Source: Bacteroidota bacterium (GTDB taxonomy: Bacteria > Bacteroidota > Ignavibacteria > Ignavibacteriales > Melioribacteraceae). From it: a stretch of 64,000 nt of DNA. Below, piece after piece: positions 45,388 through 53,314 of the stretch (position 1 is the stretch's first letter; every line of letters begins with the position of its first letter). The stretch is from positions 124,001-188,000 of the forward strand of contig JAEWUC010000003.1 of the NCBI GenBank assembly GCA_023397505.1, written 5' to 3'. A program made the translations under genes and the position numbers. The notes under the pieces were generated by a model. That model saw nothing but the letters and a program-made list of their open reading frames with translations, was not told where the DNA came from and made no database searches.

Positions 45388-46605
45388 ATGGAACTCTGGC
45401 AGCAAATGATAAGGGACAGCGTTCACTCAGTAGATCAACTTGTTGAAAAATTTAATATCGACAGAACAGTTGCCGAAGGACTCGATGAGTTCTTTCAGGC
45501 TCGTATAAATCCTTACTACCTAAGTCTAATCCGTCAACCGGGCGATCCCATTTGGCTGCAATGCGTGCCCGACGTAAAAGAACTTGAAGATATAGACGGC
45601 TACGACGATCCGCTTCAGGAAGATGCGATGAGCCCTGTCCCGAATATTACTCATCGTTATCCCGATAGAGCGTTATTCCTTACAACGAGTCAATGCGGAA
45701 TGTACTGCCGTTTTTGTACACGGAAAAGAAAAGTTGGCAACTCGGATAAAATATCAATGCGCCAGCTTGAATCGGCGTTTAAATATCTTGAGCAGCATAC
45801 TGAAATTAGAGACGTAATCATGTCCGGCGGCGACCCATTAATGTTAACCGACACAATGCTTGAAAAAATTCTCCAGCGTCTTCGTAAAATTCCTCACATC
45901 GAAATCATAAGAATCGGTTCAAAGATGCCGTGCGTTTTACCTCAACGCATTACACCGAAGTTGTGTGAAATGATAAAAAAATATCACCCTGTATATATCA
46001 ACACGCATTTTAATCACCCATGGGAAATAACTCCTGAAAGTACTAAGGCATGCGGAATGCTTGCAGATGCCGGGTGCCCGGTTAGCAATCAAGCCGTGTT
46101 AATGAAAGGCGTTAATGACGACCCGGCGGTAATGAAAGAATTGTTCACAAAACTTTTAAAAATTCGCGTACGCCCATATTATCTTTATATGGCAGATGAA
46201 ACCAAAGGCGCTAATCATTTTAGAACCTCACTCGATAAAGGGTTGGAAATTATTTATGCTTTGCGGGGACACACGAGCGGTTTAGCGATTCCACATTTTG
46301 TAATAGACGCACCCGGCGGCGGCGGAAAGATTCCTGTTCTTCCGCAATATATACTTCACCGCGACGAAGACAGAATTGTTATGAGAAATTACAAAAATGA
46401 AGTTTATGTTTACCGCGAATCTAAAGAACCCAAATCTAATGGGCATTCTGAGTTAAGTATTCCTACTACCAGCATACCGATTGAAATTGCGGATAAAAAG
46501 AATGGGAATGGTAACGGAAATGGCAATGGGCATTCTAAAAAACCAAAGAATTATAAAAACATTAATTCTATAGAAATACCAACTCTAGAAACCAGTTCTA
46601 ATTAA
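45388..46605 (+). CDS. kamA: Lysine 2,3-aminomutase (radical SAM, PLP)
   Basis: A 405-residue KamA. The radical-SAM cluster motif is C103-x3-C107-x2-C110 (SQCGMYCRFC). D270 (YMADETKG) and D307 (VIDAPGGGGK) correspond to the two aspartates that bind the lysine side-chain amine in clostridial KAM, with the same 37-residue spacing. K314 matches the PLP lysine. Glutamate aminomutases replace these aspartates, so L-lysine to beta-lysine is the best call. A ~60-residue Asn/Gly-rich C-terminal tail is unusual. Last gene of the ligase operon. Confidence 0.9.
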   Translation: MELWQQMIRDSVHSVDQLVEKFNIDRTVAEGLDEFFQARINPYYLSLIRQPGDPIWLQCVPDVKELEDIDGYDDPLQEDAMSPVPNITHRYPDRALFLTTSQCGMYCRFCTRKRKVGNSDKISMRQLESAFKYLEQHTEIRDVIMSGGDPLMLTDTMLEKILQRLRKIPHIEIIRIGSKMPCVLPQRITPKLCEMIKKYHPVYINTHFNHPWEITPESTKACGMLADAGCPVSNQAVLMKGVNDDPAVMKELFTKLLKIRVRPYYLYMADETKGANHFRTSLDKGLEIIYALRGHTSGLAIPHFVIDAPGGGGKIPVLPQYILHRDEDRIVMRNYKNEVYVYRESKEPKSNGHSELSIPTTSIPIEIADKKNGNGNGNGNGHSKKPKNYKNINSIEIPTLETSSN

Positions 46606-46611
46606 ATTTGA

Positions 46612-46640
46612 CAAGGGCGGTATCAAAGCCGCCCTTTGAA
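46612..46640 (+). terminator. Probable terminator after kamA
   Basis: AAGGGCGG (46613-46620) and CCGCCCTT (46629-46636) form an 8-base GC-rich stem with an 8-base loop. The tail (TGAAATAAATC) is poor in T, so termination may be partial. It still separates kamA from a promoter-like element at 46675. Confidence 0.55.
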
Positions 46641-46674
46641 ATAAATCCTGTCTTTAATTACAATACTATCAAAA

Positions 46675-46705
46675 TTGAAGTTTGCCCTGCCACTATTTAT
46701 ATTTG
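46675..46705 (+). promoter_or_regulatory. Bacteroidota-type promoter (TTG-N20-TATATTTG)
   Basis: TTG at 46675-46677 and TATATTTG at 46698-46705 with a 20-base spacer match the Bacteroidota -33/-7 consensus. It lies 25 bases before the aldehyde dehydrogenase ATG, so that gene is a separate unit from the kamA operon. Confidence 0.65.
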
Positions 46706-46729
46706 ATTCGAAAATGTTTGGGATAATCA

Positions 46730-48307
46730 ATGAACTTTGATAAAGACCTTCAATCTATCCAGGAAGCAAGAACACTTGCCGCAATTGCAAAAGAAGCACA
46801 GCTTGAGTTCAAACATTATAACCAGGAACAAGTTGATAAAATCATAAAAGCCATGGCAGATGCCGGGTATAAAGAGTCGGAACGGCTTGCAAGAATGGCA
46901 CATGAAGAAACCGGTTTTGGAAAAGTTCAGGATAAAATTGTTAAAAACCAATTCGCTACAAAAGACGTTTACGAATCGATAAAAGATTTAAAAACCGTTG
47001 GGGTTATTGACGTTCAGAAAAGCGGAAAGATTATTAAGATTGCAGAACCGATGGGAGTAGTTGCTGCGCTTGTTCCTTCTACAAATCCTACATCAACCGC
47101 AATGTTTAAAATCATAATTTCACTTAAATGCAGAAACGGGATAGTTGTATCGCCGCATCCCAAAGCAGTTAAATGCACATCCGAAGCAGTTAAGATTTTA
47201 TCCGATGCGGCAGAAAAAGCTGGCGCGCCAAAAGGGTTAATTCATTGCATGACAATACCAAATCTCGAAGGCACAGATGCCTTAATGAAAGACAAAAATA
47301 TTGCGGTAATTCTCGCAACTGGCGGTATGCCAATGGTTCGTGCAGCTTACAGTGCAGGTAAACCCGCTTATGGTGTTGGTTCAGGCAATGTTCCGGCTTT
47401 TATTGAGAAGACCGCTAATTATCAAAAGGCAGTTGCGGACATTGTTTACGGAACTACTTTCGATAACGGAGTTTTGTGTTCATCCGAGCAAGCAATGATT
47501 GTTGACAGAACGATCAAAGATAAAGTTATTGAAGAAGCAAAACGCAACGGATGTTATTTTGTTAATTCGGAAGAAAAAAAGAAATTGGAAAACACTGTAG
47601 CCAAAGGTGCAAAACTTAATGCCGATATTGTAGGCAAACCCGCTGCATGGATTGCAAATTATGCCGGATTCAAAGTACCGGAAAATACAATAGTTCTTTT
47701 GGCTGAATGTGAAAGCGTTGGCAAACAAGAACCATTATCGATTGAAAAACTTTCGCCTATGCTCGCATTTTACGTTGTTGACGGCTGGCTCGAAGGATGC
47801 CATCGCTGCATTGAATTGCTGGAGTTCGGCGGGATAGGTCATACAATGGCAATTCATTCCAACGATAAAGAAGTAATAATGAAATTCGCTTTGGAAAAAC
47901 CGGCTTTCAGAATTGTTGTAAACACGCCGTCATCTGTCGGCGCTGTCGGTTACACTACAGGATTGATGCCTTCGCTTACATTAGGCCCCGGTACATGGGG
48001 CGGTTCAATTGTATCTGAAAATGTTACAGCTTCACATCTTATGAATATCAAAACTCTTGCATTCGAAGTTCGCCCGGTGAATAATGGAAATTCTCTCAAC
48101 TCATTTGATTTGCCAAACTATGTTAACCCCCAAATTTCTCAATCCGAAGGAAACTTTACTAAAATCATAGAAGAAAGATTGAGGGCACGGGCAGGAAATC
48201 CTACAAGCACATTTAAAAAGTCCAATGGAACAAAATCTGAAATTGTACTCGGCAGCGGAATCACTGAGGAAGAAATTCAAAAGATTATAAAGGAGTTTAA
48301 CAAATAG
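46730..48307 (+). CDS. CoA-acylating aldehyde dehydrogenase with a C-terminal tail helix
   Basis: A 525-residue acylating aldehyde dehydrogenase of the EutE/PduP/SauS type, oxidising an aldehyde to its acyl-CoA. The catalytic cysteine is residue 250 in FDNGVLCSSEQAM. The nucleotide-binding region includes LVPSTNPTSTAMFK and ATGGMPMVRAAYSAGKPAYG. After the catalytic domain, a polar linker (~25 residues) leads to an amphipathic helix (ITEEEIQKIIKEFNK). Such tails target enzymes to bacterial microcompartments in related systems. No shell genes lie in the window. Confidence 0.88.
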   Translation: MNFDKDLQSIQEARTLAAIAKEAQLEFKHYNQEQVDKIIKAMADAGYKESERLARMAHEETGFGKVQDKIVKNQFATKDVYESIKDLKTVGVIDVQKSGKIIKIAEPMGVVAALVPSTNPTSTAMFKIIISLKCRNGIVVSPHPKAVKCTSEAVKILSDAAEKAGAPKGLIHCMTIPNLEGTDALMKDKNIAVILATGGMPMVRAAYSAGKPAYGVGSGNVPAFIEKTANYQKAVADIVYGTTFDNGVLCSSEQAMIVDRTIKDKVIEEAKRNGCYFVNSEEKKKLENTVAKGAKLNADIVGKPAAWIANYAGFKVPENTIVLLAECESVGKQEPLSIEKLSPMLAFYVVDGWLEGCHRCIELLEFGGIGHTMAIHSNDKEVIMKFALEKPAFRIVVNTPSSVGAVGYTTGLMPSLTLGPGTWGGSIVSENVTASHLMNIKTLAFEVRPVNNGNSLNSFDLPNYVNPQISQSEGNFTKIIEERLRARAGNPTSTFKKSNGTKSEIVLGSGITEEEIQKIIKEFNK

Positions 48308-48341
48308 GAATTTACACGCAAGAGATGCATGATTGCATGTA

Positions 48342-49088
48342 CTAATACCTATCCAGTTTAAATTTCTCACCGAGATAAAGTTTACGTACCTCCTGATCTT
48401 CAGCAAGAAAATTTGCCTCACCCTCTCTAAATATTTGTCCGTTAATTAAAATGTAACCTCTATCAACAATGCTCAATGTTTCATGAACATTGTGATCGGT
48501 AATTAGAATTCCAATCCCCTTGTTTTTAAGATTGTGTACAATCTTCATAATATCTTCAACAGCAATGGGATCTACACCGGCGAACGGTTCGTCAAGTAAA
48601 ATAAATTTAGGATTTGTAGCAAGAGCACGCGCAATTTCGCAGCGCCGTCTTTCACCGCCGCTAAGTTGATAGCCTTCACTTTTGCGAACATGTGTAATAC
48701 CAAGTTCTTCCAAAAGCTGATCTTGTTTTTCTTTTCTCTGTTGTTTCGTTAAATCTATCATTTGAAGAATTGCCATTATATTATCTTCAACGCTGAGTCT
48801 TCTAAAAACCGATGCTTCCTGCGGAAGATACCCGATTCCCATTTTTGCTCTTTTATACATCGGCTCTTGGGTTATTTCACTATTATCTAAAAACACTTTA
48901 CCCTCGTTTGGCTTAATCATCCCGACAATCATATAAAACGTTGTAGTTTTACCGGCGCCGTTTGGCCCGAGCAAACCAACAACCTCGCCCTGTTTAACCG
49001 CAACAGAAACATTATTAACGACAGCTCTCTTTTTATAAACCTTTTTTAGATTTTCACCGCGGAGCAATAATTCACTTTCCATTTTCAC
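48342..49088 (-). CDS. lptB: LPS export ABC transporter ATPase
   Basis: A 248-residue ABC ATPase. Walker A GPNGAGKTTTFY, signature LSGGERRRCEIARAL, Walker B FILLDEPFAGVDP and the LptB-type ITDHNVHETLSIVDRGYIL are present. It powers LPS transport from the inner membrane with LptFG (not in the window). It overlaps lptA by 17 bases, last in the minus-strand envelope operon. Confidence 0.96.
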   Translation of the reverse strand: MKMESELLLRGENLKKVYKKRAVVNNVSVAVKQGEVVGLLGPNGAGKTTTFYMIVGMIKPNEGKVFLDNSEITQEPMYKRAKMGIGYLPQEASVFRRLSVEDNIMAILQMIDLTKQQRKEKQDQLLEELGITHVRKSEGYQLSGGERRRCEIARALATNPKFILLDEPFAGVDPIAVEDIMKIVHNLKNKGIGILITDHNVHETLSIVDRGYILINGQIFREGEANFLAEDQEVRKLYLGEKFKLDRY

Positions 49089-50466
49089 TCACATATTCCA
49101 TAAGTGTTTTCAATAATATTTCTTTATCAATAAGAAGTTTAGCTTTTTCGGGCTTATTCTTTACAATGATAAAAGTCGGCAGTGTAAAATCTTTTTCCTT
49201 ACCATCCACTAAATTTTCCGGGTGAAATTCGCTAACCGGGCTGCCGTACAATCGCACATCTTCAACCGCATTATCTTTAAAAAACAATTTTGCATCTTCC
49301 GAACTTGATTTAAGTAAACCATTCGGCTCACCTTCTTCGTAAAGATAATAAATACTGAGTACGTTTCCTTTCACTTCGGTTGATTCTAATCCCTTTTCAC
49401 CGAATAACATTTTAATATTATTCCCGGAAATCTGGTCATAACGATATTGAAATAAAGAGTTATCCGTTACAATTAATCCGTTAGAATTTATCAGCATTTG
49501 TTTTAACCGGTTATCTTCAAGATAAATATTAACAGTATCGCCAATTAACTGTGTGTTCTCATTCCATAAAACCGGGGGTGATGAATCGTTTTCGCGTTTA
49601 TAAGTAAATAGTTTTTGATCGCGCTGGTAATAAATTGTGTAACTGTTATCGGAAGAAATATCACCTCGTACAATTTTAACGGAATCCGTGGCAATCATGC
49701 GTTTTGTGCTGTCACTGTAAACTTCCATCATTCTTGATGCAATTACCAATGTATCAAGTGTGCCTGAGTCGGTTGTATCGATTTTAATAAGCAAAGGATT
49801 GCCAAGAATCTTTGAATAATTAGAATCTCTATCACTCTCAAGGTAGTCGCCAGCAATTAAAAGATTATTTTTCGGATCAATAACATTTACGTTGTTATAA
49901 GCGAAAGATTTTAAATCGCCCCGTTGATGAATGAGACTATCTGCTTTTACAATAGAAGCAGTATCTTTTATAGTTACATGCCCAACTGCGACAGCTTTGT
50001 CGTTGTCGTCATAATAAGTAAGTTTATCGGAGCTAAGATTTGATGTGGAATCATTTAGAAAAACATTTTCATAAAAATATGCTTTCTTTTCGTCAAAGTA
50101 GTAATACCCGTTTTTTGCAATGAGTTTTACGTGGCCATCGGTATAATTTATTCCGCTGTTTGAGAAAGCAATTTTAGGATTGCCGTAGTAATAACCCAAA
50201 TCTGTTTTAATAATAATACTATCTTGAACAACAATTACATTCCCAATCAATTCAGCTTCATTTTTGGCGATGTATTGAATCGCTTTATTACAAGTGATGG
50301 TTACTTTTCCCTGAGTCATAATCACGTTGCTGTGAACTTCGCGGATACTTTCACCATTAATTGTTTTTCCGACAAGACTGTCGCCTACCACGCGGATCAT
50401 ATCATCTTGAGCCAATAAGCCGGGGGAGAAAACAAATAAAAGTATTACGATTGCGTATTTAATCAC
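49072..50466 (-). CDS. lptA: LptA/OstA-like periplasmic LPS transport protein, extended
   Basis: A 464-residue protein with a signal peptide (to about 19) and a long beta-strand-rich OstA/LptA-like region. Repeated 'tqg..itc..a.y....n...l.GnV.v.d' patterns run throughout, for example LIGNVIVVQDS and VAVGHVTIKDT. Classical LptA is about 185 residues, so this one could hold two or three jellyroll units in one chain. It overlaps lptC by four bases. Confidence 0.85.
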   Translation of the reverse strand: MIKYAIVILLFVFSPGLLAQDDMIRVVGDSLVGKTINGESIREVHSNVIMTQGKVTITCNKAIQYIAKNEAELIGNVIVVQDSIIIKTDLGYYYGNPKIAFSNSGINYTDGHVKLIAKNGYYYFDEKKAYFYENVFLNDSTSNLSSDKLTYYDDNDKAVAVGHVTIKDTASIVKADSLIHQRGDLKSFAYNNVNVIDPKNNLLIAGDYLESDRDSNYSKILGNPLLIKIDTTDSGTLDTLVIASRMMEVYSDSTKRMIATDSVKIVRGDISSDNSYTIYYQRDQKLFTYKRENDSSPPVLWNENTQLIGDTVNIYLEDNRLKQMLINSNGLIVTDNSLFQYRYDQISGNNIKMLFGEKGLESTEVKGNVLSIYYLYEEGEPNGLLKSSSEDAKLFFKDNAVEDVRLYGSPVSEFHPENLVDGKEKDFTLPTFIIVKNKPEKAKLLIDKEILLKTLMEYVSENGK

Positions 50467-51008
50467 TTGTTTTCCTTTGTATTAACAGCCGCGGAATAAG
50501 TTACGTTGAATATTACATAATTCCTTAAACTTTGATCAGACTCCATTCCGTATCCCTCAATTACTTCTTTAGTTGATTTGATCGAAACAAATTTATCTGT
50601 AATAATCTTCTGATCACTATTTCGCCACATAAGCTCTGATGTTTTAAGAACCGTGCCGCTATCGTTTTCCGCAACAACATTATCAATTGCGTACATATTC
50701 ATAGTTGCATCATCTACTTTTCCGTGCAGTGAAGTCATTACTGAAGCTTTGTTTTGATCAGTATCATAAAAATCAATTTTTACACCGTCTAATAAAGTAA
50801 CTTTTTGCTCTTCGTATTTTTTAAGATGATCCGTGAAAAGTATTGCCTTTATCTTGCCGTTATCGCTGAAAGTTATTTTGGAATTCCAGCTTTCATGCGA
50901 AGGTATTTCGTTTTCAATATTGTCTTTTGTAACAAGGGGTTTTATTTTTTCTTCCCGGCAGGCGGTTGCAAATAATAAAATCAAGAATACAAATACAAAA
51001 TTTTTCAT
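50463..51008 (-). CDS. lptC: LptC-like LPS export lipoprotein
   Basis: A 181-residue protein with a lipoprotein signal (LLFATAC; Cys17), then a single jellyroll-type region with the LptC-like phrase IKAILFTDHLKKYEEQKVTLLDGVKIDFYD. Canonical LptC has a membrane anchor rather than a lipid anchor. Position between kdsD and lptA and overlaps at both ends support the role. Confidence 0.85.
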   Translation of the reverse strand: MKNFVFVFLILLFATACREEKIKPLVTKDNIENEIPSHESWNSKITFSDNGKIKAILFTDHLKKYEEQKVTLLDGVKIDFYDTDQNKASVMTSLHGKVDDATMNMYAIDNVVAENDSGTVLKTSELMWRNSDQKIITDKFVSIKSTKEVIEGYGMESDQSLRNYVIFNVTYSAAVNTKENK

Positions 51009-51982
51009 CTCGCCTGGAGTCCGAGTTTAACCAAATCATGCAGATGCAAAATACCTTCCGGCTTGCCTTTTTCATCCACGACGATTAAAGATGTGATGTT
51101 AAAATTTTCCATCTGTTGAATAGCAAAAGAAGCTAGAAAATTTTTCGTGATCGTCTTTGGTTTTTTTGTCATCACTTCCAATGCTGTAAGATTCTTAATC
51201 TCCATTGTTTTTTCAAGAAGTCGGCGTAAATCTCCGTCTGTAATAATTCCCGTAAGAATCCCTTCTTTATTAACTACGCAAGTAGTGCCCAAACGTTTAG
51301 AAGTAATTTCAAGTATTGCGTCTTTTAACGATGCGCTTTCAGGAACCACTGGAATGTCTTTTCCTTTGATCATTAGTTCTTCAATCTTGAGAGATAATCT
51401 TTTGCCGAGACTTCCGCCGGGATGAAGAAGCGCAAAATCTTCCGCCGTAAAACCCCGCATTTCCAAAAGGGTTATTGCGAGTGCGTCACCCATAACCAAA
51501 GCCGCGGTTGTTGATGATGTTGGTGCTAAATCGTAAGGACAAGCTTCTTCTTTAACATTAACATTTAATACGATATCGCATTCCCTGCCAAGCTTTGAAT
51601 CTTTCTTGCCGAGTATTCCGATCAGCATAACATTAATTCTTTTGAACATAGGGATTAACTGGACAAGTTCTTCGGTATGTCCGCTTTTTGAAATGACTAT
51701 CACAATATCATCTTTTCGAACCATACCAAGATCGCCGTGCAATGCATCGGTAGGATGCATAAAAATAGCTGCAGTTCCTGTAGAATTCAAAGTAGCAACT
51801 ATTTTACGTGCTATTAAACCGGACTTTCCCATTCCGGTAAAAACTACTCTACCTTTCGAATTTAGAATTACATTTACAGCTTTTGTGAATTGATCATCAA
51901 TACTTTTTAATAAATTAGAAATCGCTTCTGCTTCCACCTGGACAACATGCCTGCCTTTGGAAATTATCTTCTCGTCCGACAC
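51005..51982 (-). CDS. kdsD: Arabinose-5-phosphate isomerase (SIS plus CBS domains)
   Basis: A 325-residue enzyme converting ribulose 5-phosphate to arabinose 5-phosphate, the first KDO step. SIS domain with VFTGMGKSGLIARKIVATL and MHPTDALHGDLGMV. Two CBS domains follow (about 210-325). Length and layout match KdsD/KpsF. Overlaps lptC by four bases. Confidence 0.95.
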   Translation of the reverse strand: MSDEKIISKGRHVVQVEAEAISNLLKSIDDQFTKAVNVILNSKGRVVFTGMGKSGLIARKIVATLNSTGTAAIFMHPTDALHGDLGMVRKDDIVIVISKSGHTEELVQLIPMFKRINVMLIGILGKKDSKLGRECDIVLNVNVKEEACPYDLAPTSSTTAALVMGDALAITLLEMRGFTAEDFALLHPGGSLGKRLSLKIEELMIKGKDIPVVPESASLKDAILEITSKRLGTTCVVNKEGILTGIITDGDLRRLLEKTMEIKNLTALEVMTKKPKTITKNFLASFAIQQMENFNITSLIVVDEKGKPEGILHLHDLVKLGLQAR

Positions 51983-52022
51983 AAAAACCTCTGTTAATTT
52001 TTATTTATTACAAAATGAATAA

Positions 52023-52508
52023 TTAATTTGCCTTATCAATCAACAAAAACAATTCGTTAAATAAACTATTAACACTTTTTCCATCCATAGTAAAATCAAC
52101 TACTCTCTTAACATCTCTTATAGCCGATTTAGGAGCTGCAGATAATCCGCATTTTTTAAGAAGCGGAATATCCAGTACTTCATCGCCCATGTAGAATATA
52201 TTTGAAAAATCTATCTTCCGTTTTGCAGCTAATTTTTCAACAGCTTCAACTTTTTCAACAGAGGTTGTAAGAACTGTACATTTATCGATTTTGTCCAACT
52301 CATTAATTAATCTGTCCCGCTTCCTTGCCGTTACAATTCCCATCGTAAATTTATGATTATCAAATTTTTCTGCAGCCATTTCAATTTGCTTTGCAAATTC
52401 AATTAAAGATTTTTCATCCAAGGAATCCGTATTATGTAAAAGAACTCCTTCAAGATCAAAAAGAAATAGTTTTATTTCCCGGAGTTTATGAAGTAATTCT
52501 TTTTTCAT
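52023..52508 (-). CDS. KdsC-like HAD phosphatase with altered motif I
   Basis: A 161-residue HAD protein placed between kdsA and kdsD, where KDO-8-phosphate phosphatase (KdsC) is expected. Motif I reads FLFDLEGVLL (D18, E20) rather than the DVDGV of KdsC, so the general acid/base aspartate is replaced by glutamate. Motif IV is GDEVLDIPLLKKCGLSAAP, close to KdsC. Activity is plausible but unproven. Overlaps kdsA by 23 bases. Confidence 0.75.
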   Translation of the reverse strand: MKKELLHKLREIKLFLFDLEGVLLHNTDSLDEKSLIEFAKQIEMAAEKFDNHKFTMGIVTARKRDRLINELDKIDKCTVLTTSVEKVEAVEKLAAKRKIDFSNIFYMGDEVLDIPLLKKCGLSAAPKSAIRDVKRVVDFTMDGKSVNSLFNELFLLIDKAN

Positions 52509-53313
52509 TCTTCACTATTTCATCAATATTTTTAATTATAGTTAAAAGGTCTTTCAGTTTATTCAAAGGCAATTGACTTTGGGCATCGCTCAATGCTTTT
52601 TCCGGTTCGGGATGAACTTCAAGAAACAATCCGTCTATTCCAACCGCCGCGGCAGCTTTTGCCAATGTAGGTATAAATTTAGAATCTCCTCCGCTGATAC
52701 CGCCTTTACTCGGAATTTGAACTGAGTGTGTTGCGTCCATAATTACCGGATAGCCGAAAGTTTTCATTATTTCTATTCCACGCATATCAACAACAAGATT
52801 ATGATAACCGAATGTAGTACCTCTTTCAGTAAGCATAATATTTGTATTCCCGGTTGAAGCAACTTTTTCGGCTGCATGTTCCATATCTTCCGGTGCGAGG
52901 AACTGACCCTTTTTTATGTTCACAATTTTACCGCTTTCACCTGCAGCAATTAATAATTCGGTTTGCCTGCAAAGAAATGCAGGGATTTGCAAAACATCTG
53001 CAACTTGTGCAACCGAATTAATTTCTTCCGGCAAATGAATGTCTGTTAAAACCGGCAATTCAAATTGTGATTTTACTTTATCTAGAATTTTTAATGCTTC
53101 ATCAAGACTTAACCCGACAAAAGACTTTACACTTGTCCTGTTTGCCTTTTTATAACTTGCTTTAAATATGTATGGGATATTAAGTTCTTCCGAAATCCGT
53201 TTTATAGTTTCAGCAGTTTTTAATGTAATAGATTCATTTTCAACAACACACGGGCCTGCTATTAAAACGAAAGGAAGTCCGCCGCCGATTTTTATATTTC
53301 TTAATTCAACCAT
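52486..53313 (-). CDS. kdsA: KDO-8-phosphate synthase
   Basis: A 275-residue enzyme condensing arabinose 5-phosphate with PEP. Blocks LIAGPCVVENE, FKASYKKANRTS, VLTDIHLPEEI, LTERGTTFGYHNLVVDMRG and MDATHSVQIP are all typical. It starts one base after ruvB ends. Confidence 0.97.
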   Translation of the reverse strand: MVELRNIKIGGGLPFVLIAGPCVVENESITLKTAETIKRISEELNIPYIFKASYKKANRTSVKSFVGLSLDEALKILDKVKSQFELPVLTDIHLPEEINSVAQVADVLQIPAFLCRQTELLIAAGESGKIVNIKKGQFLAPEDMEHAAEKVASTGNTNIMLTERGTTFGYHNLVVDMRGIEIMKTFGYPVIMDATHSVQIPSKGGISGGDSKFIPTLAKAAAAVGIDGLFLEVHPEPEKALSDAQSQLPLNKLKDLLTIIKNIDEIVKNEKRITS

Positions 53314-53314
53314 T

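Noticed and set aside
45388..46605. KamA as EpmB (EF-P lysine modification) or glutamate 2,3-aminomutase
   Set aside because: EpmB is shorter and usually near epmA or efp, which are absent here. Glutamate aminomutases replace the two aspartates that are kept here (D270, D307).
48308..48341. Bidirectional terminator between the aldehyde dehydrogenase and lptB
   Set aside because: Only a 5-bp stem (ATGCA/TGCAT) is present, without a T-run on either strand.
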